Shown here piece by piece: positions 14,926-22,675 of a DNA stretch of 46,208 nt. Where the stretch lies: assembly GCA_030651475.1 (NCBI GenBank), contig JAUSEW010000021.1:65898-112105 (forward strand), read 5' to 3'. The stretch comes from Candidatus Levyibacteriota bacterium (GTDB lineage Bacteria > Patescibacteriota > Microgenomatia > Levybacterales > UBA12049). Position 1 is the stretch's first letter; every line of letters starts with the position of its first letter. The position numbers were made by a program, and so were the translations under genes. Below the pieces are notes generated by a model that saw only the letters and a program-made list of their open reading frames with translations, did not search any database and was not told where the DNA came from.

Positions 14926-16061
14926 AAGTAGCACTTATACACGATTACATCAAGGAGTATGGCGGAGCAGAACGGGTTTTGGAAGTATTAAGTGAAATTT
15001 TTTCGGATGCTCCTATCTTTACGGCTTTTTATGACAAAAAGGGAACAGCTTACGAACATTTTAAAAATAAAAAACTCATTCCTTCATGGGTGCAATATTT
15101 TCCGTTTTTTAGCAAATTGAGCAGTCCGTTAAGATTTTTAACACCTTTAATCTGGGGAAGTTTTGATTTGTCCGAATACGACATTGTCATTTCTTCCGCA
15201 AGCTGGTACATAACGAAGGGGTTTGGTTCTGCGAAGCGAAATCAAAAACATCCGATTGAAATTTGCTATTGCCATACACCTCCGAGGTGGCTATACGGAT
15301 ACAACACTTCTTTGAATTTTCAAAAATATCCTATTGTGAGAGTTTACGCAGGGATTGTTGGGCATTTTATGAGGCTTTATGATTTTAAACAGGCGCAAAA
15401 AGTGAATTATTTTATAGCAAATTCTCAAGAAGTTGCCGGAAGAATTAAAAAGTTTTATAAGAGAGACTCAACGGTAATTTATCCACCGGTTTGTTTACCG
15501 AAAAGCGAAAAGCGAAAAGCGAAAAGCGAAAAAAATGACTATTATTTTATAGTTTCAAGGATAGTTGGGGCCAAGGGATTAGATCTAGCTGTTGAGGCAG
15601 CGTTAAAAGCAGGTCTTAAACTAAAAATTGCCGGATCTTCTGCAGGATATTCTTTTGAATTAAATAAATTAAAAGGAAAAGCCCAACTTCGCCAAGGCTT
15701 CGATGGGCAGGTGGAATTTTTGGGACAAGTAACAGATGAAGAACTGGTAAAATTGTATAAAGGCGCCAAAGCATTTTTGGCTTTGTCTTTGGATGAGGAT
15801 TTCGGTATAACACCTGTTGAGGCAATGTCCTTCGGAACTCCGGTTATTGCTTTTAACGGCGGGGGATATAAGGAAAGCGTTTTGGATAAAAAAACAGGGT
15901 TACTATTTGATGATTTGTCCGTAGACGGATTAATTAAGGCAATCAAACAATTTAATAATTTGGAAATTGATCCTGAGGACTGCATAAAACAAGCCGAGAA
16001 ATTCTCAAAAGAAAGATTTAAAAAAGAAATAAAAGAGTTTGTAGGTTCAAAAGTAAAATGA
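14922..16061 (+). CDS. GT4-family glycosyltransferase
   Basis: This 379-residue GT-B protein begins MKVALIHDYIKEYGGAERVLEVL. Its C-terminal donor-binding half has YFIVSRIVGAKGLDLAVEA and ALSLDEDFGITPVEAMSFGTPVIAFNGGGYKE, the E(x7)E-type signature of GT4. It probably adds a sugar to an envelope glycan. Two repeat-derived insertions interrupt it: a 7-nt tandem repeat (KSEKRKAKSEK) near residue 190 and an AQLRQGFDGQV segment near residue 255. Confidence 0.88.
   Translation: MKVALIHDYIKEYGGAERVLEVLSEIFSDAPIFTAFYDKKGTAYEHFKNKKLIPSWVQYFPFFSKLSSPLRFLTPLIWGSFDLSEYDIVISSASWYITKGFGSAKRNQKHPIEICYCHTPPRWLYGYNTSLNFQKYPIVRVYAGIVGHFMRLYDFKQAQKVNYFIANSQEVAGRIKKFYKRDSTVIYPPVCLPKSEKRKAKSEKNDYYFIVSRIVGAKGLDLAVEAALKAGLKLKIAGSSAGYSFELNKLKGKAQLRQGFDGQVEFLGQVTDEELVKLYKGAKAFLALSLDEDFGITPVEAMSFGTPVIAFNGGGYKESVLDKKTGLLFDDLSVDGLIKAIKQFNNLEIDPEDCIKQAEKFSKERFKKEIKEFVGSKVK
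15500..15534 (+). repeat. 7-nt tandem repeat (GAAAAGC, about 5 copies) in the glycosyltransferase
   Basis: GAAAA tracts start every seven bases at 15500, 15507, 15514, 15521 and 15528. Since seven is not a multiple of three, losing or gaining one unit would shift the reading frame. Confidence 0.85.
15684..15711 (+). repeat. CTTCGCCAAGGCTTCGA repeat in the glycosyltransferase
   Basis: In-frame sequence encoding QLRQGFDGQ. From memory, LRQGYGGQ/LRQGFDGQ peptides recur at unrelated sites in Microgenomates proteins, which marks it as a dispersed element. Confidence 0.6.
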
Positions 16062-16462
16062 AAACTAGAATTTGCGTAGTAGCTGTGATCGAAAAAGATG
16101 GGAAAATTTTGATGGGTAATAAAGCAAGGGATATTGGTCCTTATCCAAATACGTGGAGGCTTCCTGGTGGTGGAGTAGAAGAGAGAGAATCTTTAGAAGA
16201 TGCAATTAAAAGAGAGATTAAAGAAGAGACAAATTTAGACGTTGAAAAAGTTGAGAAGATAGGGGTTTATGAGGATGAGGAGCCTGATAAGGATGGAGAG
16301 ATGACACATTATGTTTTTAACGTATTCAAAGTTAAGTCATCGGGAAAGTATGCAGCAAGCGAAGAGTTTCCTTCTCTTGAGTGGGTTGATAAAAAACAAC
16401 TTGTGAATACGTCTTTGGCAAGACCATCCATAAAATTATTTAAAGAATTGGGGTATCTGTAA
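16058..16462 (+). CDS. NUDIX hydrolase
   Basis: A 134-residue protein with a NUDIX box, GGGVEERESLEDAIKREIKEETNL, preceded by TWRLPGG. The final Gly of the box is Asn. The family hydrolyses nucleoside diphosphate derivatives. It overlaps the glycosyltransferase (4 bp) and mutM (1 bp). Next to a gene for 8-oxoguanine repair, an 8-oxo-dGTP-type sanitising role is plausible but the sequence does not decide it. Confidence 0.9.
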   Translation: MKTRICVVAVIEKDGKILMGNKARDIGPYPNTWRLPGGGVEERESLEDAIKREIKEETNLDVEKVEKIGVYEDEEPDKDGEMTHYVFNVFKVKSSGKYAASEEFPSLEWVDKKQLVNTSLARPSIKLFKELGYL

Positions 16463-17403
16463 TGCCAGAACTTCCTGAAGTGGAAACGATACGTGTAGGA
16501 CTACAGAAATATCTTATCGGACGCAAGATTATAGATATCAAAATTAGAGTTGCTAAAATATTTGTCGGCAAAAAAGAAGATGTAATCGGAGCCAAGATTG
16601 TTAATCTAAGAAGGATAGGCAAGGGTTTGATAATAGAATTAGATAATAATTTCGTTTTGGCAGTTCATTTGAAAATGACCGGTCAGCTTATCTACCGCGA
16701 CGCGAAAAGCGAAAACATTAAACTTTCTCCAAAAACTGGTGGCACTACACTCCCTTCCAAATATTCACACATCATATTTAAACTCAAAAATCAAAAATCA
16801 AATCTCAAAAATGATGAAGGAGACGCGTATTTGTACTATAACGATTTGCGTAGATTTGGTTGGATAAGGGTTGTGAGAAAAGATGAACTGATGAAAATGC
16901 CTTTTTTCAAAGAAATGGGTCCGGAGCCCTTCGTCGGACTGAAGCCCTCCTCAGGACTGAAGCCCTCCTCAGGACTTCGGTCTTCGGCCTCCGCCAGTAA
17001 TTTTTTGACTCTTAATCTTTTTAAAAATATTGTTGAGGGAAGTAATGTATCAATAAAACCTCTCTTGATGGATCAGAAAAGAATCGGCGGAATCGGCAAT
17101 ATTTACGCCAATGATGCCTTATTCGAAGCCAAAATAGACCCAAGACGAAAGGGAAAAACATTATCGGATGAAGAAATTAACAATCTTTATGACGCAATAT
17201 TTGCTGTCATTAAAAAAAGTCTTGAATATGGCGGCTCTTCGGATGAAAATTTTGTCAATGCTCTAGGTCAGGAAGGAAATTATCAAAATCATACTTTGGT
17301 GTATGGGAGAGAAGGAGAGCCTTGTAAGGTTTGCAGAAATCCTATTGAAAAGATCAAGCTCGGTGGTCGAGGAACATATTTTTGCCCCAGCTGCCAGCGC
17401 TAG
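16462..17403 (+). CDS. mutM: Formamidopyrimidine-DNA glycosylase
   Basis: A 313-residue Fpg/MutM. It starts MPELPEVETIRVGL with the catalytic Pro-Glu, has DQKRIGGIGNIYANDALF (H2TH), and ends with a zinc finger CKVCRNPI...YFCPSCQR. It excises oxidised purines. It is some 35-40 residues longer than usual, and the excess maps to three repeat insertions (16702-16716, 16783-16812, 16936-16990). These lie in probable surface loops, so function may be kept. Confidence 0.95.
   Translation: MPELPEVETIRVGLQKYLIGRKIIDIKIRVAKIFVGKKEDVIGAKIVNLRRIGKGLIIELDNNFVLAVHLKMTGQLIYRDAKSENIKLSPKTGGTTLPSKYSHIIFKLKNQKSNLKNDEGDAYLYYNDLRRFGWIRVVRKDELMKMPFFKEMGPEPFVGLKPSSGLKPSSGLRSSASASNFLTLNLFKNIVEGSNVSIKPLLMDQKRIGGIGNIYANDALFEAKIDPRRKGKTLSDEEINNLYDAIFAVIKKSLEYGGSSDENFVNALGQEGNYQNHTLVYGREGEPCKVCRNPIEKIKLGGRGTYFCPSCQR
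16702..16716 (+). repeat. GCGAAAA-type repeat in mutM
   Basis: Two units of GCGAAAA encoding AKSEN, like the longer array in the glycosyltransferase. Confidence 0.5.
16783..16812 (+). repeat. AT-rich TCAAAAA repeat in mutM
   Basis: TCAAAAA/TCAAATC units in frame, encoding LKNQKSNLKN. Confidence 0.6.
16936..16990 (+). repeat. 18-bp tandem repeat in mutM
   Basis: GGACTGAAGCCCTCCTCA occurs twice in tandem (16936-16953, 16954-16971) followed by a degenerate third unit, encoding GLKPSS twice and then GLRSSASAS. Confidence 0.85.
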
Positions 17404-17509
17404 GGGATATTGATTTTACCTCTGGTAATGTGTTAACATTTACAACTAGTGACCATAAATAAATATTATACATTCGAAGAGCTCAGTATAAATTTTAAGT
17501 TAAAAATTT

Positions 17510-18217
17510 ATGGGAAATAACCATAAAGACAGAGTAGTTATTTCGGTCGGAGGTTCATTAATCGTCCCCAATGGGGGAATTGACACCGACTTCCTCATTA
17601 AATTCAACAAATTCGTAAGAGCCCAACTGGCGAAAAATAAAAATCGCCAGTTTTTTTTGATTGTGGGAGGCGGATCAACTACCAGACACTATCAAAAAGC
17701 AGCAAGAGAAGTCATAGGAGATAAGCTTACCCGGGATGATTTAGATTGGTTAGGTATTCACGCAACAAGACTTAATGCTCATCTTGTCAGAACAATTTTT
17801 CGCGATATTGCGCACCACTATATCCTGAAACACTACGAAATTATTAGAAAAGTTGAAGAATCGGTTGTTGTAGGATCGGGTTGGAAGCCCGGTTGGTCTA
17901 CGGATTTCTGTGCAATAATGGCATGCCAAGATTATGATGTTAAAACAGTTATTAATTTAAGTAACATAGATCAAATTTACGATAAAGATCCTAATAAATT
18001 TAAAGATGCAAGACCAATCGATAAAATTTCCTGGAAAGAGCTGCGAAAATTAGTTGGTAATGAATGGATACCGGGAATGCACGCTCCCTTCGATCCGATT
18101 GCCGCGAAAAAAGCGGAAGAACTGGGACTTAAAGTTGTAATTATGAATGGTTCTAATTTAGAAAATGTACAAAATTACATGGACGGAAAAAAGTTTACTG
18201 GAACAGTGATTCAATGA
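17510..18217 (+). CDS. UMP kinase-like amino acid kinase (archaeal type)
   Basis: A 235-residue protein of the amino acid kinase fold. RVVISVGGSLIVP binds phosphates, and FFLIVGGGSTTRHYQKAARE plus NLSNIDQIYDKDPNKFKDA are typical of UMP kinases, especially the archaeal form. It would make UDP from UMP. It overlaps recF by 4 bp. The gap before it (17404-17509) holds AT-rich sequence with a possible TATTAT box but no convincing promoter. Uridylate kinase is the best call; another small-molecule kinase is possible. Confidence 0.82.
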   Translation: MGNNHKDRVVISVGGSLIVPNGGIDTDFLIKFNKFVRAQLAKNKNRQFFLIVGGGSTTRHYQKAAREVIGDKLTRDDLDWLGIHATRLNAHLVRTIFRDIAHHYILKHYEIIRKVEESVVVGSGWKPGWSTDFCAIMACQDYDVKTVINLSNIDQIYDKDPNKFKDARPIDKISWKELRKLVGNEWIPGMHAPFDPIAAKKAEELGLKVVIMNGSNLENVQNYMDGKKFTGTVIQ

Positions 18218-19281
18218 TCTTAAAATCCCTACGCCTTTCGAATTTTAGAAACTACAAGAAGACTAAATTCTCTTTTGCTAAAGAAACTACTTTTATAATC
18301 GGTCCCAATACTTCCGGAAAAACAAATCTAATCGAGGCAATTTACTTTCTTACCAAAGGTGTAAGTTTTAAATCTGAAAAAGATAAAGACGCAGTTTCTT
18401 ACGGTGAACAAATGGCGCGAATAGAAGGGGAATTAGAAGAAATAGAATTGGAGATTATGATAACTGCTCCTGAATCTTTTGGGAAGGAAAATGCCTTTAA
18501 AAAATACTTGGTGAACGGAGTTTCCAAAAGACGAATTGATTTTGTCGGTAATTTTTCCGCTGTGTTTTTCTTTCCGGTTGATCTGGATATTGTTATCTCA
18601 TCACCCTCAATCAGAAGAAATTTTCTGGACGAAGTTTTGGAAAGTACAGATAGAGAATACCGTTTGGCAATTCTTGAATACACAAAAGCGCTTAGGCAGC
18701 GCAATAAACTTCTGGAGCAGGCGCAAGAGAAGGGAGAAAGAGAGGATAAGGTTTTTGAATATTGGGATGAAACATTAATTAAAAATGGTAAAATTATTAC
18801 ACAAAAACGGGCGGATTTTATTAAATTTATCAATAGTGCGCAAAAAGATATTTTTGATTTCGTGACGATTTACGATCACAGTATTATCTCGAAAGAACGG
18901 CTTTTGCAGTATAAAGATGCTGAAATAGCCTCGGGTGTTACTTTGGTTGGGCCGCATAGAGATGATTTTTCAATACAGATGTTTGATAACGTAACCCAAA
19001 CAACACATGACGCTAAATCATTTGGATCAAGAGGCCAGCAAAGATTAATTGTTTTGCAGTTAAAGCTTTTACAGTTGCTTTTTATGGAAGAAAAGTTAGG
19101 TTACAGGCCTGCAATTATCCTGGATGACATTTTTTCCGAGCTGGATAAGGAACATATAGATCTGGTTTTGGAATTATTGGGAAAGCAACAGACCATTATA
19201 ACAACTACTCACCAAGAATTTATTGACAAGACATTGTTAAAGAGCGCAAATGTGATAGAATTACCATACCCTTCGACGTGA
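18214..19281 (+). CDS. recF: DNA replication and repair protein RecF
   Basis: This 355-residue ABC-type ATPase loads RecA at gaps. Seen are LRLSNFRNYK, Walker A IGPNTSGKTN, LVGPHRDDF, the signature SRGQQRLIVLQLKL and Walker B AIILDDIFSELD. The last residues (YPST) and the stop TGA lie within a CTTCGAC-family repeat that also fills the gap to the next gene, so the original C-terminus may have been altered. Confidence 0.94.
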   Translation: MILKSLRLSNFRNYKKTKFSFAKETTFIIGPNTSGKTNLIEAIYFLTKGVSFKSEKDKDAVSYGEQMARIEGELEEIELEIMITAPESFGKENAFKKYLVNGVSKRRIDFVGNFSAVFFFPVDLDIVISSPSIRRNFLDEVLESTDREYRLAILEYTKALRQRNKLLEQAQEKGEREDKVFEYWDETLIKNGKIITQKRADFIKFINSAQKDIFDFVTIYDHSIISKERLLQYKDAEIASGVTLVGPHRDDFSIQMFDNVTQTTHDAKSFGSRGQQRLIVLQLKLLQLLFMEEKLGYRPAIILDDIFSELDKEHIDLVLELLGKQQTIITTTHQEFIDKTLLKSANVIELPYPST

Positions 19282-19289
19282 GCTCAGGG
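19270..19289 (+). repeat. CTTCGAC-family repeat at the end of recF
   Basis: CCTTCGACGTGAGCTCAGGG contains the recF stop codon (19279-19281) and ends nine bases before the next ATG. Confidence 0.7.
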
Positions 19290-19297
19290 TCTACGAA

Positions 19298-20158
19298 ATG
19301 CAAGAATTTGACATAAACGATCGTAAAAAATTATATAACCCGCCTAAAAATTCGCATAAAGGGCAAAATGGAAAACTTCTGATTATCGGCGGATCAGAGC
19401 TGTTTCATTCTGCTTCTTTGTGGGCATTAAAAGTTGCCTCCCGAATAGTGGATATGGTTTTCTATTCTTCAATTCCTCAAAATAATGAAATTGTTCTTCG
19501 GGCAAAGGAAGAATTTAGGGATGGAATCGTGGTTCCCCGCGGTAAGATAGAGGACTACATTAACGAGGCGGATTGTATTTTGATTGGTCCGGGTTTACCA
19601 AGAAAAGTTGGGCAAGAAGTCGGGGATGATGACACTAAAGAGCTAACAGAAAAATTGATAAAGAAATATCAAGGCAAAAAATGGGTGATTGACGGAGGAA
19701 GTCTGCAGGTTTTAAGTCCTGAAATTTTGATGCTTCTTAGAGAGCCTATTCTGACACCGCACATAAAGGAATTCGAGCTCCTTAAATTAAAAATTAAAAA
19801 TGAAAAATTAAAAATGACAATTCAAAATTTAAAATTAGAGAAACAAGTGAAATTGTTCGCCAAAGAGTTTAAATGTGTAATCCTACTGAAAGGTCAGATA
19901 GATATTATTTGTTCGTCAAAAAAATGCATTAAAGTTCCTGGAGGGAATGCGGGAATGACCAAAGGAGGGACAGGAGATGTTTTGGCAGGACTTGTAGCTT
20001 CGCTTTATTGTAAAAATGATGCATTTTTGGCAGCCTGCGCTGGAAGTTACATCAATAAAAAAGCAGGGGAAAGTCTATTTAAGAAAGTCGGATATTTCTT
20101 CAATGCTTCGGATCTGGCCGATGCAATCCCGCAAGTTATGAAGAAGTTATTAGCTTGA
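19298..20158 (+). CDS. nnrD: ADP/ATP-dependent NAD(P)H-hydrate dehydratase
   Basis: This 286-residue protein of the ribokinase-like fold repairs hydrated NAD(P)H. Seen are HKGQNGKLLIIGGS, ILTPHIKEFELL, and GNAGMTKGGTGDVLAGLVASL with the catalytic Asp. The epimerase half present in fused NnrDE is absent. Residues about 164-181 (KIKNEKLKMTIQNLKLEK) are an AT-rich repeat insertion. The 3' end overlaps a convergent small gene by 9 bp. Confidence 0.92.
   Translation: MQEFDINDRKKLYNPPKNSHKGQNGKLLIIGGSELFHSASLWALKVASRIVDMVFYSSIPQNNEIVLRAKEEFRDGIVVPRGKIEDYINEADCILIGPGLPRKVGQEVGDDDTKELTEKLIKKYQGKKWVIDGGSLQVLSPEILMLLREPILTPHIKEFELLKLKIKNEKLKMTIQNLKLEKQVKLFAKEFKCVILLKGQIDIICSSKKCIKVPGGNAGMTKGGTGDVLAGLVASLYCKNDAFLAACAGSYINKKAGESLFKKVGYFFNASDLADAIPQVMKKLLA
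19783..19838 (+). repeat. AT-rich in-frame repeat in nnrD
   Basis: AAATTAAAAATTAAAAATGAAAA-like units encode LKIKNEKLKMTIQNLKL immediately after the conserved TPH..EF motif. Confidence 0.7.
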
Positions 20159-20437
20159 GGGTTTATCTTTTGGATCTCCGCCCCAATTTTGCTCGTTTCC
20201 TACAAATATTAGCATGCTAAGTGCCATTGCAAATGCAGACCAGTTTTCTTTAGGCGTGGCGGTATGAAATTCTGAAGAATTTACTTCCTGGAATTTTGGT
20301 TTTTGTTCTGCACAACTTGCAATTAAACCAACCGCTCCAGCTACGATTGCCATTGCGCTTATTACTCTAACTGTTTTTTTAATTATTTCCCTTGAATTCC
20401 AACTTGTCTTTTGTGTTTCCGGCAACCTTTCCCCCAT
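20150..20437 (-). CDS. Small lipoprotein-like membrane protein, unknown
   Basis: A 95-residue protein. After a basic N-terminal region, a hydrophobic segment (about residues 24-42) ends in LIASC, which resembles a lipobox. A polar tail then follows with a second hydrophobic stretch near residue 70. No family recognised. A good promoter (TTGACA-17-TATCAT) lies directly upstream. Confidence 0.55.
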   Translation of the reverse strand: MGERLPETQKTSWNSREIIKKTVRVISAMAIVAGAVGLIASCAEQKPKFQEVNSSEFHTATPKENWSAFAMALSMLIFVGNEQNWGGDPKDKPSS

Positions 20438-20446
20438 ATCAAGCGG

Positions 20447-20475
20447 ATGATACTTCTAAATTATTAATTTGTCAA
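20447..20475 (-). promoter_or_regulatory. Promoter of the small lipoprotein-like gene
   Basis: Minus strand: TTGACA (20475-20470), a 17-nt spacer and TATCAT (20452-20447). Start expected about three bases before ATG 20437. Confidence 0.72.
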
Positions 20476-20520
20476 ATTTTATTGCTAATTATAAATTTGG
20501 ATTTTTAATTTTGAAAAAGT

Positions 20521-20997
20521 TTAAGCAGTTTGGGATTCGTCTTTTGAAATAGGAGAAGGATTATTCGATATCTTTCTTTCCATCAGCCGACTCAGCCAAA
20601 GCAACCCAGATGTAAACAATACGATCCCAAGACCTGTTTGCAATCCGCCCGCCAAATAATCGGCGGGCATTTTTTGTTCTACTACCCTAGCGTTTACTAC
20701 CCTAACGTCTTTTTCCTTTGCTATAAGAGCTAAATCTTCTCTAACGCGATTTAGCTCGTCAGTTGTTCTTGCGTCAATAGAAATATAGTCGTTAAAATTA
20801 GTTATTCTTTGGTGAGCCTGCACCAGACCCTTTCGTGATGGTAATCCACTTATTATTAATTGGTGATCGATTTCTGCATTAACTTCCGTATTATAAGAGT
20901 TTATTTGCAGTCCTCCTTCTATGGCTCCTCCTGCACCTGCTAGAACAAGTAAACCTGATGCTACAAGCTTTGCTGCCCTTCTTACTTCTGGTTTCAT
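20521..20997 (-). CDS. Two-helix membrane protein, unknown
   Basis: A 158-residue protein starting MKPEVRRAAKLVASGLLVLAG: an N-terminal membrane helix, an extracytoplasmic domain of about 90 residues, a second helix (LGIVLFTSGLLWLS) and a charged tail. No family recognised. The longer reading frame starts at 21033, inside the -35 box; TTGACA-17-TATAAA predicts transcription from 20998, so the ATG at 20997 is used. It is divergent from the Fic gene. Confidence 0.62.
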   Translation of the reverse strand: MKPEVRRAAKLVASGLLVLAGAGGAIEGGLQINSYNTEVNAEIDHQLIISGLPSRKGLVQAHQRITNFNDYISIDARTTDELNRVREDLALIAKEKDVRVVNARVVEQKMPADYLAGGLQTGLGIVLFTSGLLWLSRLMERKISNNPSPISKDESQTA

Positions 20998-21004
20998 TGT
21001 GCTT

Positions 21005-21055
21005 TTTATAACATAAAGACTTTGATTTGTCAAATGAGGGCAATCAGACTATAAT
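21005..21055. promoter_or_regulatory. Back-to-back promoters sharing one -35 palindrome
   Basis: Minus: TTGACA (21033-21028), a 17-nt spacer and TATAAA (21010-21005). Plus: TTGTCA (21027-21032), a 17-nt spacer and TATAAT (21050-21055). The two -35 hexamers overlap in the palindromic ATTTGTCAAAT, so sigma factor can face only one way at a time. Confidence 0.7.
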
Positions 21056-21064
21056 TGGATATAA

Positions 21065-22120
21065 ATGTATTCTCCTAAGTTTGTTATCTCAAATAAAATT
21101 TTAAGAAATATTGGGGTTATTGAAGCCGCTAAAGAAATTATTGACCATGCTCCGCTTCTTCCTTATTACGAAAAGCAATTCCGCCAAGACGCGCTTGTTC
21201 GGACAGTCCACCACGGAACTCACATTGAAGGAAATGAACTTAATCTGAACCAAGCGGAAAAAATTCTGGCAGGACAAGATGTTGTTGCCAGAGAAAGGGA
21301 TATAAAAGAGGTAATAAATTACAGGAAAGCTATGGAATACATCTCGGAATTTAAAATTTTAAATTTGAAATTTAAAATGACGGAGGGAGTACTTCAGGAT
21401 ATTCATAAAATTACCGTTGATAAGATTTTACCAAGCGATAAATGCGGAGAATTTAGGAAAACACAGGTTGTTGTCAAAAATAGCTCTACCGGACAGGTTT
21501 CCTTCAGGCCTCCGATAGCCATAGCAGTTCCTGTGCAGATTAAAGAACTTATGGCGTTTATAAATAACTTGGAGCAGCAAGACATACATCCTGTTTTGAG
21601 AAGCGGTATTGTTCATTACGAGTTGGTAAGAATCCATCCCTTTATAGACGGAAATGGAAGGGTAGCAAGAGCTTTATCAACCTTAATTTTATTTTTGGAA
21701 GGTTATGACATAAGAAAATTTTTCTCTTTGGAGGAATATTTTGATAGCGATTCCGGGCGATACTATGAGGCGCTGCAAAGTGTTGCGAAAAACGCTGGGG
21801 ATTTAACAAAATGGCTGGAATATTTTACAGAGGGATTAGCGATTGAACTTGCCAAAATAAAAGAGAAAGTTGAGAAAATATCTATTGACGTCAAGCTTAA
21901 GGAAAAGTTGGGCGGAAAACCGATTATGCTAACGGAAAGACAATTGAAAATTATTGAATATATTCAAAAAACAGGATATTTACAAAACCAAGCTTTTGAA
22001 CAGCTTTTTCCAATGGTGTCGGAAGACACGATTCTCAATGAATTGAAAGTTTTATTGCAAAATGGCATAATCCGAAAACAAGGCGTTACCAAAGGCGCAA
22101 AATATATAATGTCAAAATGA
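21065..22120 (+). CDS. Fic domain protein (AMPylator-type)
   Basis: A 351-residue protein. The Fic core HPFIDGNGRVARALS sits near residue 190. An N-terminal GTHIEGNELNLNQ resembles the inhibitory (S/T)xxxE(G/N) helix, here 'HIEGN', placing it in the self-inhibited class. The C-terminal 80 residues look like a winged helix. Fic proteins transfer AMP to target hydroxyls. The unknown downstream gene overlaps by 4 bp and could be a partner. A short AT-rich repeat lies at 21350-21378. Confidence 0.9.
   Translation: MYSPKFVISNKILRNIGVIEAAKEIIDHAPLLPYYEKQFRQDALVRTVHHGTHIEGNELNLNQAEKILAGQDVVARERDIKEVINYRKAMEYISEFKILNLKFKMTEGVLQDIHKITVDKILPSDKCGEFRKTQVVVKNSSTGQVSFRPPIAIAVPVQIKELMAFINNLEQQDIHPVLRSGIVHYELVRIHPFIDGNGRVARALSTLILFLEGYDIRKFFSLEEYFDSDSGRYYEALQSVAKNAGDLTKWLEYFTEGLAIELAKIKEKVEKISIDVKLKEKLGGKPIMLTERQLKIIEYIQKTGYLQNQAFEQLFPMVSEDTILNELKVLLQNGIIRKQGVTKGAKYIMSK
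21350..21378 (+). repeat. AT-rich in-frame repeat in the Fic gene
   Basis: TTAAAATTTTAAATTTGAAA-like sequence encoding FKILNLKFKM. Confidence 0.45.
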
Positions 22121-22671
22121 CAGAAGTAAACGCTCAAATAACACAAGTACAGGAACCCAGAGAAATCCCAATGTACGCTCTAGATTGGCGCGCTCCAATA
22201 GAGCATCTTTTTATTGGAAGTACGCCTCCCCCAGTTAAGGGTAAGTATATTGACGTAAGAGGCCTTCTTAAAAAAGTACAAGAAGGAGACAAGGAATCTT
22301 TGAGAATACTTCTTACCCCAATGACTCTTCAGGAAGAAACAAGAAGATTGAAAGATGTTAGGCTGTTAAGAAACGAGGAAAAAGAGGAAAAAGGTAGTAC
22401 GGGAATAATTGCCTTATTTGATTTAGATTGGCAAATAGATCTTGATTCTGAAAAACATATGTCTTTATGGGTTGAACCAAGTTTAATTGACGATGAAGGA
22501 CAGATAAAAGCAGAATGGAAAATATGGATTTTAGATAATAATAGGAAGACTGTTAATGACCCAGCATTAATAAGAGGTCTTTTGCTAAAGAAGAATAATG
22601 AACAATGGTTTAGATTAGAAACAGTTGGGAATGAACCTTATAAAGTGCTAAAACTAACTTTTGGGCAATAA
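22117..22671 (+). CDS. Unknown soluble protein coupled to Fic
   Basis: A 184-residue acidic protein with no membrane segment and no recognised family. A Pro-rich STPPPVKGKYIDV stretch lies near residue 37, and the C-terminal half looks beta-rich (WKIWILDNN, RLETVG). It overlaps the Fic stop by 4 bp and the ligase frame follows, so it is probably made with both. Confidence 0.6.
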   Translation: MTEVNAQITQVQEPREIPMYALDWRAPIEHLFIGSTPPPVKGKYIDVRGLLKKVQEGDKESLRILLTPMTLQEETRRLKDVRLLRNEEKEEKGSTGIIALFDLDWQIDLDSEKHMSLWVEPSLIDDEGQIKAEWKIWILDNNRKTVNDPALIRGLLLKKNNEQWFRLETVGNEPYKVLKLTFGQ

Positions 22672-22675
22672 AATT

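Noticed and set aside
15500-15534. A CRISPR-like array
   Set aside because: Units are only seven bases without spacers; it is a simple tandem repeat in a coding region. No CRISPR array was seen anywhere in the window.
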